Positions 38,213 to 46,625 of a DNA stretch of 64,000 nucleotides are shown here, in pieces (the first letter of the stretch is position 1; every line of letters starts with the position of its first letter). The position numbers and the translations under genes were made by a program. Location: NCBI RefSeq assembly GCF_000152865.1, contig NZ_CH672390.1:310001-374000 (forward strand). The letters are read 5' to 3'. This stretch comes from Erythrobacter sp. NAP1. Its GTDB lineage: Bacteria > Pseudomonadota > Alphaproteobacteria > Sphingomonadales > Sphingomonadaceae. The notes under the pieces were generated by a model that worked only from the letters and a program-made list of their open reading frames with translations, ran no database searches and was not told the DNA's origin.

Positions 38213-39742
38213 ATGACCAAGATTTCGACCATCGCTGCGGCGCTTCTCGCAGGTGCGGCTGCGAGCCTGAGCGTTCCGGCATCGGCTCATGAGGGCCATT
38301 CGGAAGATCAGCCCTTCGCGCCCAAGCAGGTCGGCGCACAATTCATGGTCATGGAAACCACCGCAAACGAAGCGGCGCGCGAGCCGTTCCTGCGCGGCCT
38401 CGCCCTTCTGCACAACTTCGAATACGATTACGCAGCCGAAGCCTTCCGCGCCGCACAGGCAGCCGACCCCGATTTCGTGATGGCCTATTGGGGCGAGGCG
38501 ATGACCCACAATCATCCGCTGTGGGAACAGCAGGATTACGACGCCGCAACCGCAATCCTCAACCGGCTTAGCAGCACGCGGGAGGCGCGCGCGGCCAAGG
38601 CGCGCAATCCTATGGAAAGCCGGTGGCTCGCCGCGGTGGAGACGCTTTACGGAGACGGCGAGAAGGAAGCGCGGGACCTTGAATACCTCGCCGCAATGCG
38701 GGCGATGCTGGCCGACTACCCCGATGATATCGACGTACGCGCTTTCACCGGTCTTGCGGTCCTCGGCTCCTCGCATGGCGGGCGGCAGATCGCGCTTTAC
38801 ATGGAGGCGGCAGGCATCCTCGAACCCGGCTTCATGACCCATGAGATGCATCCCGGCATCCTGCACTACCTGATCCATTCCTATGACGATCCGGTCCACG
38901 CCCCGCTCGGCGAACGTATGGCGCAGCGTTATGCCGTGGTCGCGCCCGATGCAGGGCACGCTCAGCACATGATAAGCCACATCTTCCACGCGCTCGCCGA
39001 TTGGGAGGCCTCGGAAAAGGCCAATATCCTCGCCGATGCGGTCGTTGACCGTCAGCGCACGGCAGCGGGCCGACCGCCTGCAGATTGCGGCCACTATAAT
39101 GAGTGGCTGGTCTACGCGCTTCTTCAACAGGGCGAAGATGCGAGCGACCGGGTCGCGTCTTGCCGCGCTGTCGCTTTGGCCGATGGGAGAGAACAGAGGC
39201 TCTATGGTCCGGTCTGGAGCTATATCACAATGGCCGGGTGGCAGGCCGTGGACACGCAAATCTGGCCGCAGGAGCTGGACGAGAGCGCGCGGCAATTCCC
39301 GGTCGTCCGGCTGAAGGAAGCGCACATCAACGCGCTTCGCCATCATGATGATGCGGCGATGCTCGAGGGTATTCTCGCCGCGATGCAGGCCGACATTGAG
39401 CCGCTAGCCAAGGGCCTTGCGCGATGGTCGCCCGACGACCGTACGACGATGCCGTGGGCCGAGCGCTGGGTCGCGCAGGTCGCTGCTCTTGAGCTGCTTG
39501 CAAGCGGCAAGGAAACGGCCGGTCTTGAGGCCCTGCGAGCCGCGGCAGAGGCCGAAAGCGCTCTTCCGGTGGTGTTCGGGCCCCCGATAATGCCCAAGCC
39601 CAGTTGGGAGATTCTGGGCGAACGCTTGCTGGCGATGGGCCGCGAGGACGACGCGGCGGAGGCTTTCCGCCAGTCGCTCGAATTCGCACCGGGACGGCGT
39701 CTGTCACGCGAAGGGCTAGAAATGGCTCAGTCCGGCGGCTGA
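38213..39742 (+). CDS. Exported TPR-containing protein
   Basis: A 509-residue protein with a signal peptide (cleavage after ASA near residue 25) followed by HEGHSEDQPFAP. Paired helices of the TPR type appear in several places, for example FLRGLALLHNFEYDYAAEAF, AAQAADPDFVMAYWGEAM and DDAAEAFRQSLEFAPGRR. His-rich segments such as MTHEMHPGILHYLIHSYDD and GHAQHMISHIFHALADWEAS could be metal sites. The family is found in proteobacteria without a known role. GGGGA lies upstream of ATG 38213. It is followed at 63 bases by the beta-helix/cytochrome pair. Confidence 0.82.
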   Translation: MTKISTIAAALLAGAAASLSVPASAHEGHSEDQPFAPKQVGAQFMVMETTANEAAREPFLRGLALLHNFEYDYAAEAFRAAQAADPDFVMAYWGEAMTHNHPLWEQQDYDAATAILNRLSSTREARAAKARNPMESRWLAAVETLYGDGEKEARDLEYLAAMRAMLADYPDDIDVRAFTGLAVLGSSHGGRQIALYMEAAGILEPGFMTHEMHPGILHYLIHSYDDPVHAPLGERMAQRYAVVAPDAGHAQHMISHIFHALADWEASEKANILADAVVDRQRTAAGRPPADCGHYNEWLVYALLQQGEDASDRVASCRAVALADGREQRLYGPVWSYITMAGWQAVDTQIWPQELDESARQFPVVRLKEAHINALRHHDDAAMLEGILAAMQADIEPLAKGLARWSPDDRTTMPWAERWVAQVAALELLASGKETAGLEALRAAAEAESALPVVFGPPIMPKPSWEILGERLLAMGREDDAAEAFRQSLEFAPGRRLSREGLEMAQSGG

Positions 39743-39804
39743 ATGGGTCTTGTCTTGCAACCTCTTGGCCTTCATCATGCAAGGCGGAGAGGGAGACACA
39801 CGTG

Positions 39805-40989
39805 ATGATCAGGATTTCGTTCGCCGCCGCGCTGCTTGCCAGTGCCGCGCCGACCTTGGCTGAAACGCATTCGATTAGCCCGGGGGATGGCGCGCAGGAG
39901 CGCCTGCAGGAAGCGTTGATCCTGGCAGAGCCGGGTGACACCATCATGCTGGAAGCCGGGCGCTACACGCTCACGGACGGGCTCAGCCTCGACGTCGAGG
40001 GAGTCACCGTTCGCGGGGCCGGAATGGACGGGACAGTGCTCGATTTCACCTCGCAGGAAGGATCGGGCGAAGGCCTGCTCGTTACCAGCGACAACGTCAC
40101 CCTGCGCGACTTCGCGCTCGAAAATCCCAAGGGCGACGGGATCAAGTCCAAGGGTGCTGACAATATCGTTTATTACCGGGTTCGCGTGACCTGGACGAAC
40201 GGGCCGGACCCATCGAATGGTGCCTATGCGATCTACCCGGTCGAAAGCACCGGTGTGCTGGTGGACGGGGTGAAGGTCACGGGCGCTTCGGACGCGGGGA
40301 TCTACGTTGGTCAGTCGAACCGCATCACCGTGCGCAATTCGATTGCCGAGGCAAACGTTGCCGGGATCGAGATCGAGAACAGCCGTAACGCGCTGGTGGA
40401 ACACAATATCGCGACGCGCAATACAGGCGGCATTCTGGTGTTCGATCTGCCCGGCCTGCCGGTAATGGGCGGTGGCAATGTGGTGGTTGCGAACAACCTT
40501 GTGGTTGCGAACGATACCGCGAACTTCGCGCCTCCCGGAAACATCGTTGCTGGTGTTCGCAGGGGCACGGGCATCATGGTGATGGCCAATGAAGGCGTTC
40601 TCATCGAGGATAACATCATCGACGAGAACCCAACCGCACCGATCATGGTGATCGCCTACACCCAAAGCTTCGAGGACGAACGCTACAACCCGCTCGCGCG
40701 CAACATCGTGGTGGGCGAAAACCTTTATGGGCGCGGAGGCGACGATCCGCAGCTTGAAGGTGCAGAGATGCTGATGGCCGCTTTCGGAGGTGCGCTGCCT
40801 CCGGTGATGTGGGACGGACTTGGCAGCCTTTATGCTGTCGATGGCACCGCTGGCTGGACGCTTAATCTGCCCGAGCCGGGCAAGGGCGTTGCAGGGGCCT
40901 CTCCCGCGCCGCTGAGCGTGCCTGTGCCTACCGCCGAATTCGATCGCAGCGGCATCGGTGCTCCGCCTGAACTCGAAGAGCGCATCTGA
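39805..40989 (+). CDS. Exported parallel beta-helix repeat protein
   Basis: A 394-residue protein from ATG 39805 (GTG 39802 is possible), with GGAG upstream. A signal peptide (ISFAAALLASAAPTLA) is followed by right-handed beta-helix coils with repeating Ile/Val-Asn ladders: NVTLRDFALENPKGDGIKSK, NRITVRNSIAEANVAGIEIE and LVEHNIATRNTGGILVFDLP. The next gene overlaps its stop and encodes a diheme cytochrome; beta-helix proteins of this type paired with such cytochromes form a recognised conserved pair (TIGR03805/TIGR03806 by my recollection). The role of the pair is unknown. Confidence 0.87.
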   Translation: MIRISFAAALLASAAPTLAETHSISPGDGAQERLQEALILAEPGDTIMLEAGRYTLTDGLSLDVEGVTVRGAGMDGTVLDFTSQEGSGEGLLVTSDNVTLRDFALENPKGDGIKSKGADNIVYYRVRVTWTNGPDPSNGAYAIYPVESTGVLVDGVKVTGASDAGIYVGQSNRITVRNSIAEANVAGIEIENSRNALVEHNIATRNTGGILVFDLPGLPVMGGGNVVVANNLVVANDTANFAPPGNIVAGVRRGTGIMVMANEGVLIEDNIIDENPTAPIMVIAYTQSFEDERYNPLARNIVVGENLYGRGGDDPQLEGAEMLMAAFGGALPPVMWDGLGSLYAVDGTAGWTLNLPEPGKGVAGASPAPLSVPVPTAEFDRSGIGAPPELEERI

Positions 40990-41999
40990 TGCGTTTCGCC
41001 GCCCTCATGCTTGCGGGCAGCGCGGTGGCGCTGGGCGGCGCAATGGCGGAGGCGCGGCTGGTCGCTCCCGAGGTTTCCGACAACGCGATCACGGATGATG
41101 GCTTCCCGCGCACGCTCGAGGAATTCGGTTTCTTCATCCACGCCGATGCGCAGGTGCCGTCGCCTGGCGTGATCCCCTACGAGCTCAACACGCCGCTCTA
41201 TTCGGACGGCGCGGACAAGCTGCGCTTCCTCTACGTGCCCGATGGGGCAGTGATCGAGCCGAGCGGGGACGGTCTGCTGCAGTTTCCTGTCGGCTCGGCG
41301 ATCATCAAGACCTTCGCTTTTGGCGAGGGCGAGGATCGCACGCTCATCGAGACGCGCGTACTGCTGAACCGCGCCGATGGCTGGGTCGCGCTGCCGTATC
41401 GCTGGAACGACGAGCAGACCGAGGCGCGCCTAGCGCTCGCTGGAGGTCGCATTCCGATCACTACACCGGGCGGCGAGGAGATCAGTTACCGCATCCCGAA
41501 CAAGAACCAGTGCAAGGCCTGTCATTCGCTCGACGACGCGGTAATCCCCATCGGCCCGAAGGCACGCAATCTTGCGCCGGAATTGCTCGAGCAGCTCGCC
41601 GCGTCGGGAAAGCTGGATAGGGCGCCGACGGTCGCAAAGGCGATGCCACGCTGGAGCGATGCGAGCGTTGGCAAGGAGCCGCTGGCGAGGGCCTATCTCG
41701 ATGTGAACTGCGCTCACTGCCACAGGCCGGGCGGAGGCGCGTCCAATTCAGGTCTCGACCTGCGTTGGGAGCAGGATGCGCCTTTCGCGCTCGGCGTGAA
41801 CAAGCCGCCGGTCGCTGCGGGACGCGGGGCAGGGGGGCTGCTTGTCTCGATCGAGCCGGGCGATCCGGACGCCTCGATCCTTGTGCATCGTATGAATTCG
41901 AACGAGCCGGGCGTTGCGATGCCCGAACTCGGACGCTCCACGATTGATGAAGAGGCGGTAGCGCTGATGCGTGACTGGATTGCGGAGATGGGCAGTTGA
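40989..41999 (+). CDS. Diheme c-type cytochrome (SO_2930/HNE_0200 type)
   Basis: A 336-residue exported protein with a signal peptide ending MAEA near residue 22. Two CxxCH heme sites are present, CKACH (175-179) and CAHCH (241-245), plus M in PGVAMPELGRS as a possible axial ligand. The N-terminal 150 residues are beta-rich (FGFFIHADAQVPSPGVIPYE). It would carry electrons in the periplasm, perhaps to or from the beta-helix partner whose stop codon overlaps its start (TGATG). Confidence 0.9.
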   Translation: MRFAALMLAGSAVALGGAMAEARLVAPEVSDNAITDDGFPRTLEEFGFFIHADAQVPSPGVIPYELNTPLYSDGADKLRFLYVPDGAVIEPSGDGLLQFPVGSAIIKTFAFGEGEDRTLIETRVLLNRADGWVALPYRWNDEQTEARLALAGGRIPITTPGGEEISYRIPNKNQCKACHSLDDAVIPIGPKARNLAPELLEQLAASGKLDRAPTVAKAMPRWSDASVGKEPLARAYLDVNCAHCHRPGGGASNSGLDLRWEQDAPFALGVNKPPVAAGRGAGGLLVSIEPGDPDASILVHRMNSNEPGVAMPELGRSTIDEEAVALMRDWIAEMGS

Positions 42000-42967
42000 A
42001 GTGGGCTCTGCGCATCATTGGCGTCATCGCCGCGCTTCTCGTCGTCCTTTTCCTGATTTTCCGAACGCCTGACACCGACGCCGACGAGATGCGCGCAAAG
42101 TATGGCGGTGCGCCCTCGCAATTCGTCGAAATCGATGGTGGCGTTACCGTCCACCTTCGTGACGAGGGCCCTCGAGATGGTTTGCCTATCATCCTGCTGC
42201 ACGGATCAAACGCGGACCTGCATACCTGGGAGCCATGGGCCCAAGGGTTGCGGGACACCTACCGTGTTATTCGCTTCGATCAGGTCGGGCACGGCTTGAC
42301 CGGTCCTGACCCACAGCACGACTACAGCCGCGAAAACTACGCCGAAGATATCCGCGAAGTTGCCGATAGCCTTGGACTCGACCGCTTCGTGATCGGCGGC
42401 AATTCGATGGGCGGCAAGCACACTTTGGCGTTTGCTTCGGCCTATCCTGAGCGAGTAATCGGCATGGTGCTTGTCGATGCCGGCGGTGTCCCAAGGCGCG
42501 AAGTCGAGGTGCGCGAAGATGACGATGACAGCGGCAATATCGGCTTCGCAATCGCTCGCACGCCGGGGATCAACCGGATCGCCGAGCAGATCACCCCGCG
42601 CAGCCTGATTGCGCAGAGCCTTGAGCAATCGGTCTCGGTCGAGGAGATCGTCACCGAGAACATGATCGATCGCTATTGGGAGCTGCTTCGCTATCCCGGC
42701 AACCGAGCGGCGACCATGGCGCGCTTCAGCACGGAATATCAGCCGCTCACCCGTGAAGAAATTGCCCAACTCTCGATGCCAACGCTGATCCTGTGGGGAG
42801 ACGAGGACCGTCTCATCCCTGTGAGCGCCGGACGCTGGCTCGACGAAACGCTGCCGCAAAGCGAGCTCGTGATCTACGAGGGCATCGGCCATCTCCCGCA
42901 GGAAGAGACCGCCGAGCCATCGCTTCGCGACTTGCGCAGTTGGCTGGGAACACTTGAGCAAGGCTGA
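41996..42967 (+). CDS. Membrane-anchored alpha/beta hydrolase
   Basis: A 323-residue alpha/beta hydrolase with an N-terminal membrane helix (LRIIGVIAALLVVLFLIF), so the catalytic part faces the periplasm. LLHGSNADLHTW is the oxyanion region, GGNSMGGKHT (about residue 134) is the nucleophile elbow, and D in LWGDEDRLIP and the His in GIGHLPQEE complete the triad. The start is TTG 41996, overlapping the cytochrome stop (TTGA). The substrate is unknown; the three-gene overlap with the beta-helix protein and cytochrome suggests they work together. Confidence 0.87.
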   Translation: MKWALRIIGVIAALLVVLFLIFRTPDTDADEMRAKYGGAPSQFVEIDGGVTVHLRDEGPRDGLPIILLHGSNADLHTWEPWAQGLRDTYRVIRFDQVGHGLTGPDPQHDYSRENYAEDIREVADSLGLDRFVIGGNSMGGKHTLAFASAYPERVIGMVLVDAGGVPRREVEVREDDDDSGNIGFAIARTPGINRIAEQITPRSLIAQSLEQSVSVEEIVTENMIDRYWELLRYPGNRAATMARFSTEYQPLTREEIAQLSMPTLILWGDEDRLIPVSAGRWLDETLPQSELVIYEGIGHLPQEETAEPSLRDLRSWLGTLEQG

Positions 42968-43083
42968 CCGTTAAGACAGCGTTAGCCATCTAAACGGCTA
43001 ATTCGCCTGAGCAATCCACGCCCTATGGACGGATAGCGCGCTTGGTGGCTACATCGTTGTGCGGCGCAGTATGGATTCGAGGA

Positions 43084-43794
43084 ATGGCTTTGCGAAAATT
43101 GGGACTGATCGGCGGCATGAGCTGGGTGTCGACCGGGATTTATTACGACCGGATCAACCGTATCGTGCAACGCCGCGCTGCCCCCATGGCATCGGCGCCG
43201 ATGCTGATAGAAAGCCTCGATTTTTGCCAGCTCTATGCGCTGCGCGAAGAAAAGGATTGGAAGCGCGCAAGCGGCATTCTGTCCGAAAGCGCCAAGCGCC
43301 TCGAAGGCGCAGGTGCAGAAGCGCTGATCATAGGCGCCAATTCCATGCACAAGCTTTATGACGACGTCTCGGCAGGCGTCGACATTCCGATCCTCCACAT
43401 TGCCGATTACGTCGGAAAGGCACTGAAGCGTGCGGGGCACAAGACCGCTGCTCTGATCGGGACGCGCAACGTGATGACCGAGAGCTTCTACCGCAAGAGG
43501 CTCGTTGCGCACGGGATCGATCTGCTGCCGCCCAACATGATCAATGTCGAAACGCTTGACCGGATCATTTACGACGAGCTGATGGTTGGCAAGGTGACGC
43601 GCGATGCACAGCGCGCGATGAAGACGATCATAACGAATAAGGCTCAGGAAGGGGCGGATTCCATCGTTCTTGCCTGCACGGAACTCGACCTTGTCGTCGA
43701 TGTCGATGCCAATGTCCTGCCGGTATTCGATTCAACTCGAATTCACTGCGAAGCGGCTGCAGACTGGATTCTTGAGCAGGAACTGGTGAATTAA
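43084..43794 (+). CDS. Aspartate/glutamate racemase family protein lacking the first catalytic Cys
   Basis: A 236-residue Asp/Glu racemase fold beginning MALRKLGLIGGMSWVST, as in YgeA-type proteins. The second catalytic Cys is present in VLACTELDL, but the first motif reads IIGANSMHK where CNTMH is usual, so that Cys is lost. YgeA-type enzymes also lack one Cys and racemise only some substrates. The start at ATG 43084 leaves a longer in-frame upstream piece (from 43042) that looks non-conserved. It is monocistronic. Confidence 0.84.
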   Translation: MALRKLGLIGGMSWVSTGIYYDRINRIVQRRAAPMASAPMLIESLDFCQLYALREEKDWKRASGILSESAKRLEGAGAEALIIGANSMHKLYDDVSAGVDIPILHIADYVGKALKRAGHKTAALIGTRNVMTESFYRKRLVAHGIDLLPPNMINVETLDRIIYDELMVGKVTRDAQRAMKTIITNKAQEGADSIVLACTELDLVVDVDANVLPVFDSTRIHCEAAADWILEQELVN

Positions 43795-43962
43795 TCTGCA
43801 GCTCGACCCTTGCACGCAACGCTTGGCCGCATAGCAACAATGCACGGGGTGCAACATTCCATCGCGGCCTATAGGTGCGGCGAGGAATTTGTCATCGAAA
43901 AGTAACAGGCAGATTCCGGGTCTTCGGGTCGCTCCGAATGACCCAAGAGCTTTAGGGCTCTT

Positions 43963-44012
43963 GGGACCGCCTACCACCCCCCCATTGCACCCGGTGGGCG
44001 GTCCCATTTTTT
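43963..44012 (+). terminator. Rho-independent terminator with a C-rich loop, possibly ending a small RNA
   Basis: GGGACCGCC (43963-43971) pairs with GGCGGTCCC (43997-44005) around a 25-base loop holding a run of seven C, then six T (44007-44012). A second perfect hairpin, CCCAAGAGC/GCTCTTGGG (43942-43950 and 43957-43965), lies immediately before and shares GGG with it. It is about 170 bases from the racemase stop, which is far for its terminator, so a separate transcript is possible. Confidence 0.65.
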
Positions 44013-44128
44013 CCCGAAATCGCGTCTTTCGAGCGCCGCTGAGGCGGCGTTTTGTTGCTGTCCACCGCAATCGTGGCGGGTTGCCGTTCTGTTCCCGTTG
44101 AGCGGACTGTCACGGTGACTTAAGCGGT

Positions 44129-45322
44129 ATGCCCGTGACAACACGCGCCCCCTACTCAGCAGACCCCTTCGCCCATGGCGGACGCGAATTCGCGCGGCCC
44201 GGTGAGACGTCGCCGCCCCTGAGTGGCGGCGAAACGCGCGGCCCGCGCACCGACTTTCAGCGCGACCGCGACCGCATCATCCATTCAATGAGTTTTCGCA
44301 GGCTCAAGTCGAAAACGCAGGTCTTTATCGCACCCGATGGCGACCACTACCGCACGCGGCTGACGCACTCGATCGAAGTCGCGCAGATCGGCCGAGTGTT
44401 GGCTCGGGTGCTAGGCCTGGACGAAGACTTAACCGAGGCTTTGTGCCTCGCTCACGATCTCGGCCATCCACCGTTCGGCCATGCAGGCGAAGCGGCCTTG
44501 TCCGAGGCGATGGCCCGGCACGGCGGTTTTTGTCACAACGCGCAGGCGCTGCGCACCGTAATGCGGATCGAGAGCCCTTATCCGGAGCATGAGGGTCTCA
44601 ACCTCACATGGGACTTGCTCGAAGGGTTAGCCAAGCACAATGGCCCTGTAGCAGCGCCCAACTGGGCGCTCGCTGAACTCGACGAAGCCTTCCCGCTCGA
44701 TCTTGGCACTTGGCCGTCGCTGGAAGCGCAAGTGGCGGCGATTTCGGACGACATTGCTTACGACAACCACGATATTGATGATGGGCTGCGAGCAGGCTTT
44801 TTGATCCTCGATGACCTGATGGAACTGGATTTCCTCGCAGACCAGTGGCGATCGGTCGAAAAACGCTTTCCCAACGCCCCGCGCGAGCGCCTGCTGCGAG
44901 AACTCATCCGCGATCAAATCGGCCTGATGGTGAACGATGTGCTCGAACACACGCGGGCGCAGGTAAAAAACATCGGTTCGGTCGCCGAGGTTCGCGATGC
45001 AGGGCGACAGCTGGCGGGCTTTTCGCCGGAAATGGAAAAGAACGAACGGGCGCTCAAGACCTTCATGTACGACAAACTCTATTATCATCCGGAACAGGTC
45101 AGCGCCGCTGAGCGAGCAAGAGACGTGATCGCGCGGCTCTTCGCAGCCTACTCGCAAGACCAGCGGCTCATGCCGGAGGAATGGCAAGCGCGCCTGCCCG
45201 ATACCGAGCCAGGTCGAAGCCGCATAATCGCCGATTTCATCGCAGGAATGAGCGACCGCTTCGCCATTCGGGCATGCGAGGCGATTTATGGCGAGCAACC
45301 GCAGGGGCTCGTGAATGTCTAA
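44129..45322 (+). CDS. dgt: Deoxyguanosinetriphosphate triphosphohydrolase-like protein
   Basis: A 397-residue HD-domain dNTP triphosphohydrolase, which splits dGTP (and often other dNTPs) into nucleoside and triphosphate. Metal ligands are in LTHSIEVAQIGR (first His), LAHDLGHPPFGHAGE (HD pair) and later ISDDIAYDNHDIDDG (Asp). The N-terminal FQRDRDRIIHSMSFRRLKSK motif is family-typical. The start is ATG 44129. It opens a run of plus-strand genes. Confidence 0.92.
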   Translation: MPVTTRAPYSADPFAHGGREFARPGETSPPLSGGETRGPRTDFQRDRDRIIHSMSFRRLKSKTQVFIAPDGDHYRTRLTHSIEVAQIGRVLARVLGLDEDLTEALCLAHDLGHPPFGHAGEAALSEAMARHGGFCHNAQALRTVMRIESPYPEHEGLNLTWDLLEGLAKHNGPVAAPNWALAELDEAFPLDLGTWPSLEAQVAAISDDIAYDNHDIDDGLRAGFLILDDLMELDFLADQWRSVEKRFPNAPRERLLRELIRDQIGLMVNDVLEHTRAQVKNIGSVAEVRDAGRQLAGFSPEMEKNERALKTFMYDKLYYHPEQVSAAERARDVIARLFAAYSQDQRLMPEEWQARLPDTEPGRSRIIADFIAGMSDRFAIRACEAIYGEQPQGLVNV

Positions 45323-45349
45323 GCGCCAGATCGACGAATGGAGCGCGGC

Positions 45350-46078
45350 ATGACCGAATACGGAGCGCACGATAAAGCACCTCTCCGCATTGGCCTGGTT
45401 GGAGCGACCGGCATGATCGGTCGGAGGCTGATCGAGATTTCGAGCGCCGGCGATCAGGCGCGCATCGTCGGCATTGCGCGGCGTGAAATGGATCTGCCCA
45501 AGGGTGCGCGGGTCGAAATGTTCATCGCCGAGACCGAGAAATGGGGCGAAGTCCTCGAGGCCGTGAAGCCCAGGGCACTGATCTGCGCTTTGGGTACAAC
45601 ATGGAAAAAGGCCGGGCGCGATGAAGAGGCGTTTCGCGCGGTCGATCATGACCTCGTCCTCGCAACCGCCAGAGCCGCAGTCGATGCGGGCATTCGCAAC
45701 ATGGTCCTGATCAGCTCTGCCGGCGCCGATCCGCGCCAGAAGAACTTCTACCTCAAGGTCAAGGGCGAAGTTGAAGCCGAAGTGTCCAAGGTCGGCTTCA
45801 AGCGGCTCGATATCTTGCGCCCTGGCCTGCTGCGGGGACAGCGAAAAGGCGACCTGCGTCCCGTGGAAGCGGCGGCGCGATTTGCTAGCCCGGTGATCGA
45901 TCCGCTGCTCCCGGCAAAGTGGGAGATGTATCGTTCGATCTCGTCCGACCTCGTTTGCGAGGCGGCGCTTGGTCTGGCCATGCGTAAGGCGGCAGGGCGC
46001 TTTACGCACGACAACGAGGCCATGAAGCGGGCTGCGCGCGAATGGAGGGCAAAGGCCGAGACGCCCGCGCCTGAATAA
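45350..46078 (+). CDS. NAD(P)H-binding Rossmann-fold protein
   Basis: A 242-residue atypical-SDR protein. GLVGATGMIGRRLIEI (about 15-30) is the dinucleotide-binding motif, followed by RARIVGIARR, LICALGTTWKKAGRDEEAF and ISSAGADPRQKNFYLKVKGE. This last motif carries a YxxxK and resembles HTATIP2-like proteins. The substrate is unknown. ATG 45350 has GGAGCG 4 bases before it; an earlier ATG at 45338 gives four more residues. It follows dgt by 27 bases. Confidence 0.85.
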   Translation: MTEYGAHDKAPLRIGLVGATGMIGRRLIEISSAGDQARIVGIARREMDLPKGARVEMFIAETEKWGEVLEAVKPRALICALGTTWKKAGRDEEAFRAVDHDLVLATARAAVDAGIRNMVLISSAGADPRQKNFYLKVKGEVEAEVSKVGFKRLDILRPGLLRGQRKGDLRPVEAAARFASPVIDPLLPAKWEMYRSISSDLVCEAALGLAMRKAAGRFTHDNEAMKRAAREWRAKAETPAPE

Positions 46079-46090
46079 AGGGGGGAAGGC

Positions 46091-46534
46091 ATGGACTGGG
46101 GGCTGGTTTTCAATGGCGCCAATTTGATGGCGATGGTCGGGTGGGCAGCGCTGATCCTGTTGCCGCGCTGGCCAGCTCTGCTGTCGGCGTTGCTCTACCT
46201 GGGCGTCGGAGTGCTGTGCTTGCTCTATGCAGGCATTCTGACTGCGCTGCTGACAGGCTTTGCGACTGGAAGTGACGGTGGCAATTTCACCAGTATCGAA
46301 GGCGTGCGCACCCTGTTCGGGAGCGATGCCGGATTGACGCTTGGCTGGGTGCACTACCTCGCCTTCGACCTCTTCGTAGGCCTCTGGATCGCGCGCGACG
46401 GTGATGCAAAGGGCATCTCGCGCATCCTTCAGGCCCCGGTCTTGTTGGCGACATTTCTGTTTGGCCCGGTCGGTCTGCTGGTCTGGCTGATCGCGCGCGA
46501 ACCGGCAGCACGAAAGCAAGGTCGCCCGGCCTGA
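46091..46534 (+). CDS. ABA4-like (DUF4281) membrane protein
   Basis: A 147-residue protein with four hydrophobic helices: about 10-26, 31-58, 84-104 (HYLAFDLFVGLWIARD) and 111-135 (RILQAPVLLATFLFGPVGLLVWL). The DLFVGLWIARD and FGPVGLL motifs match the ABA4-like family, which in plants is needed for neoxanthin synthesis. The bacterial role is not known, though erythrobacters do make carotenoids. It begins 12 bases after the previous gene with a GGGGGAAGG site. Confidence 0.82.
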   Translation: MDWGLVFNGANLMAMVGWAALILLPRWPALLSALLYLGVGVLCLLYAGILTALLTGFATGSDGGNFTSIEGVRTLFGSDAGLTLGWVHYLAFDLFVGLWIARDGDAKGISRILQAPVLLATFLFGPVGLLVWLIAREPAARKQGRPA

Positions 46535-46625
46535 CCCAAACGACAACATCAAAGTGTTGGACGCGGCGCCACAATCTTGGCTAACCCTACGGCAAGCGAA
46601 CAATCCGGGGTAGAGAGGGTAGCCA

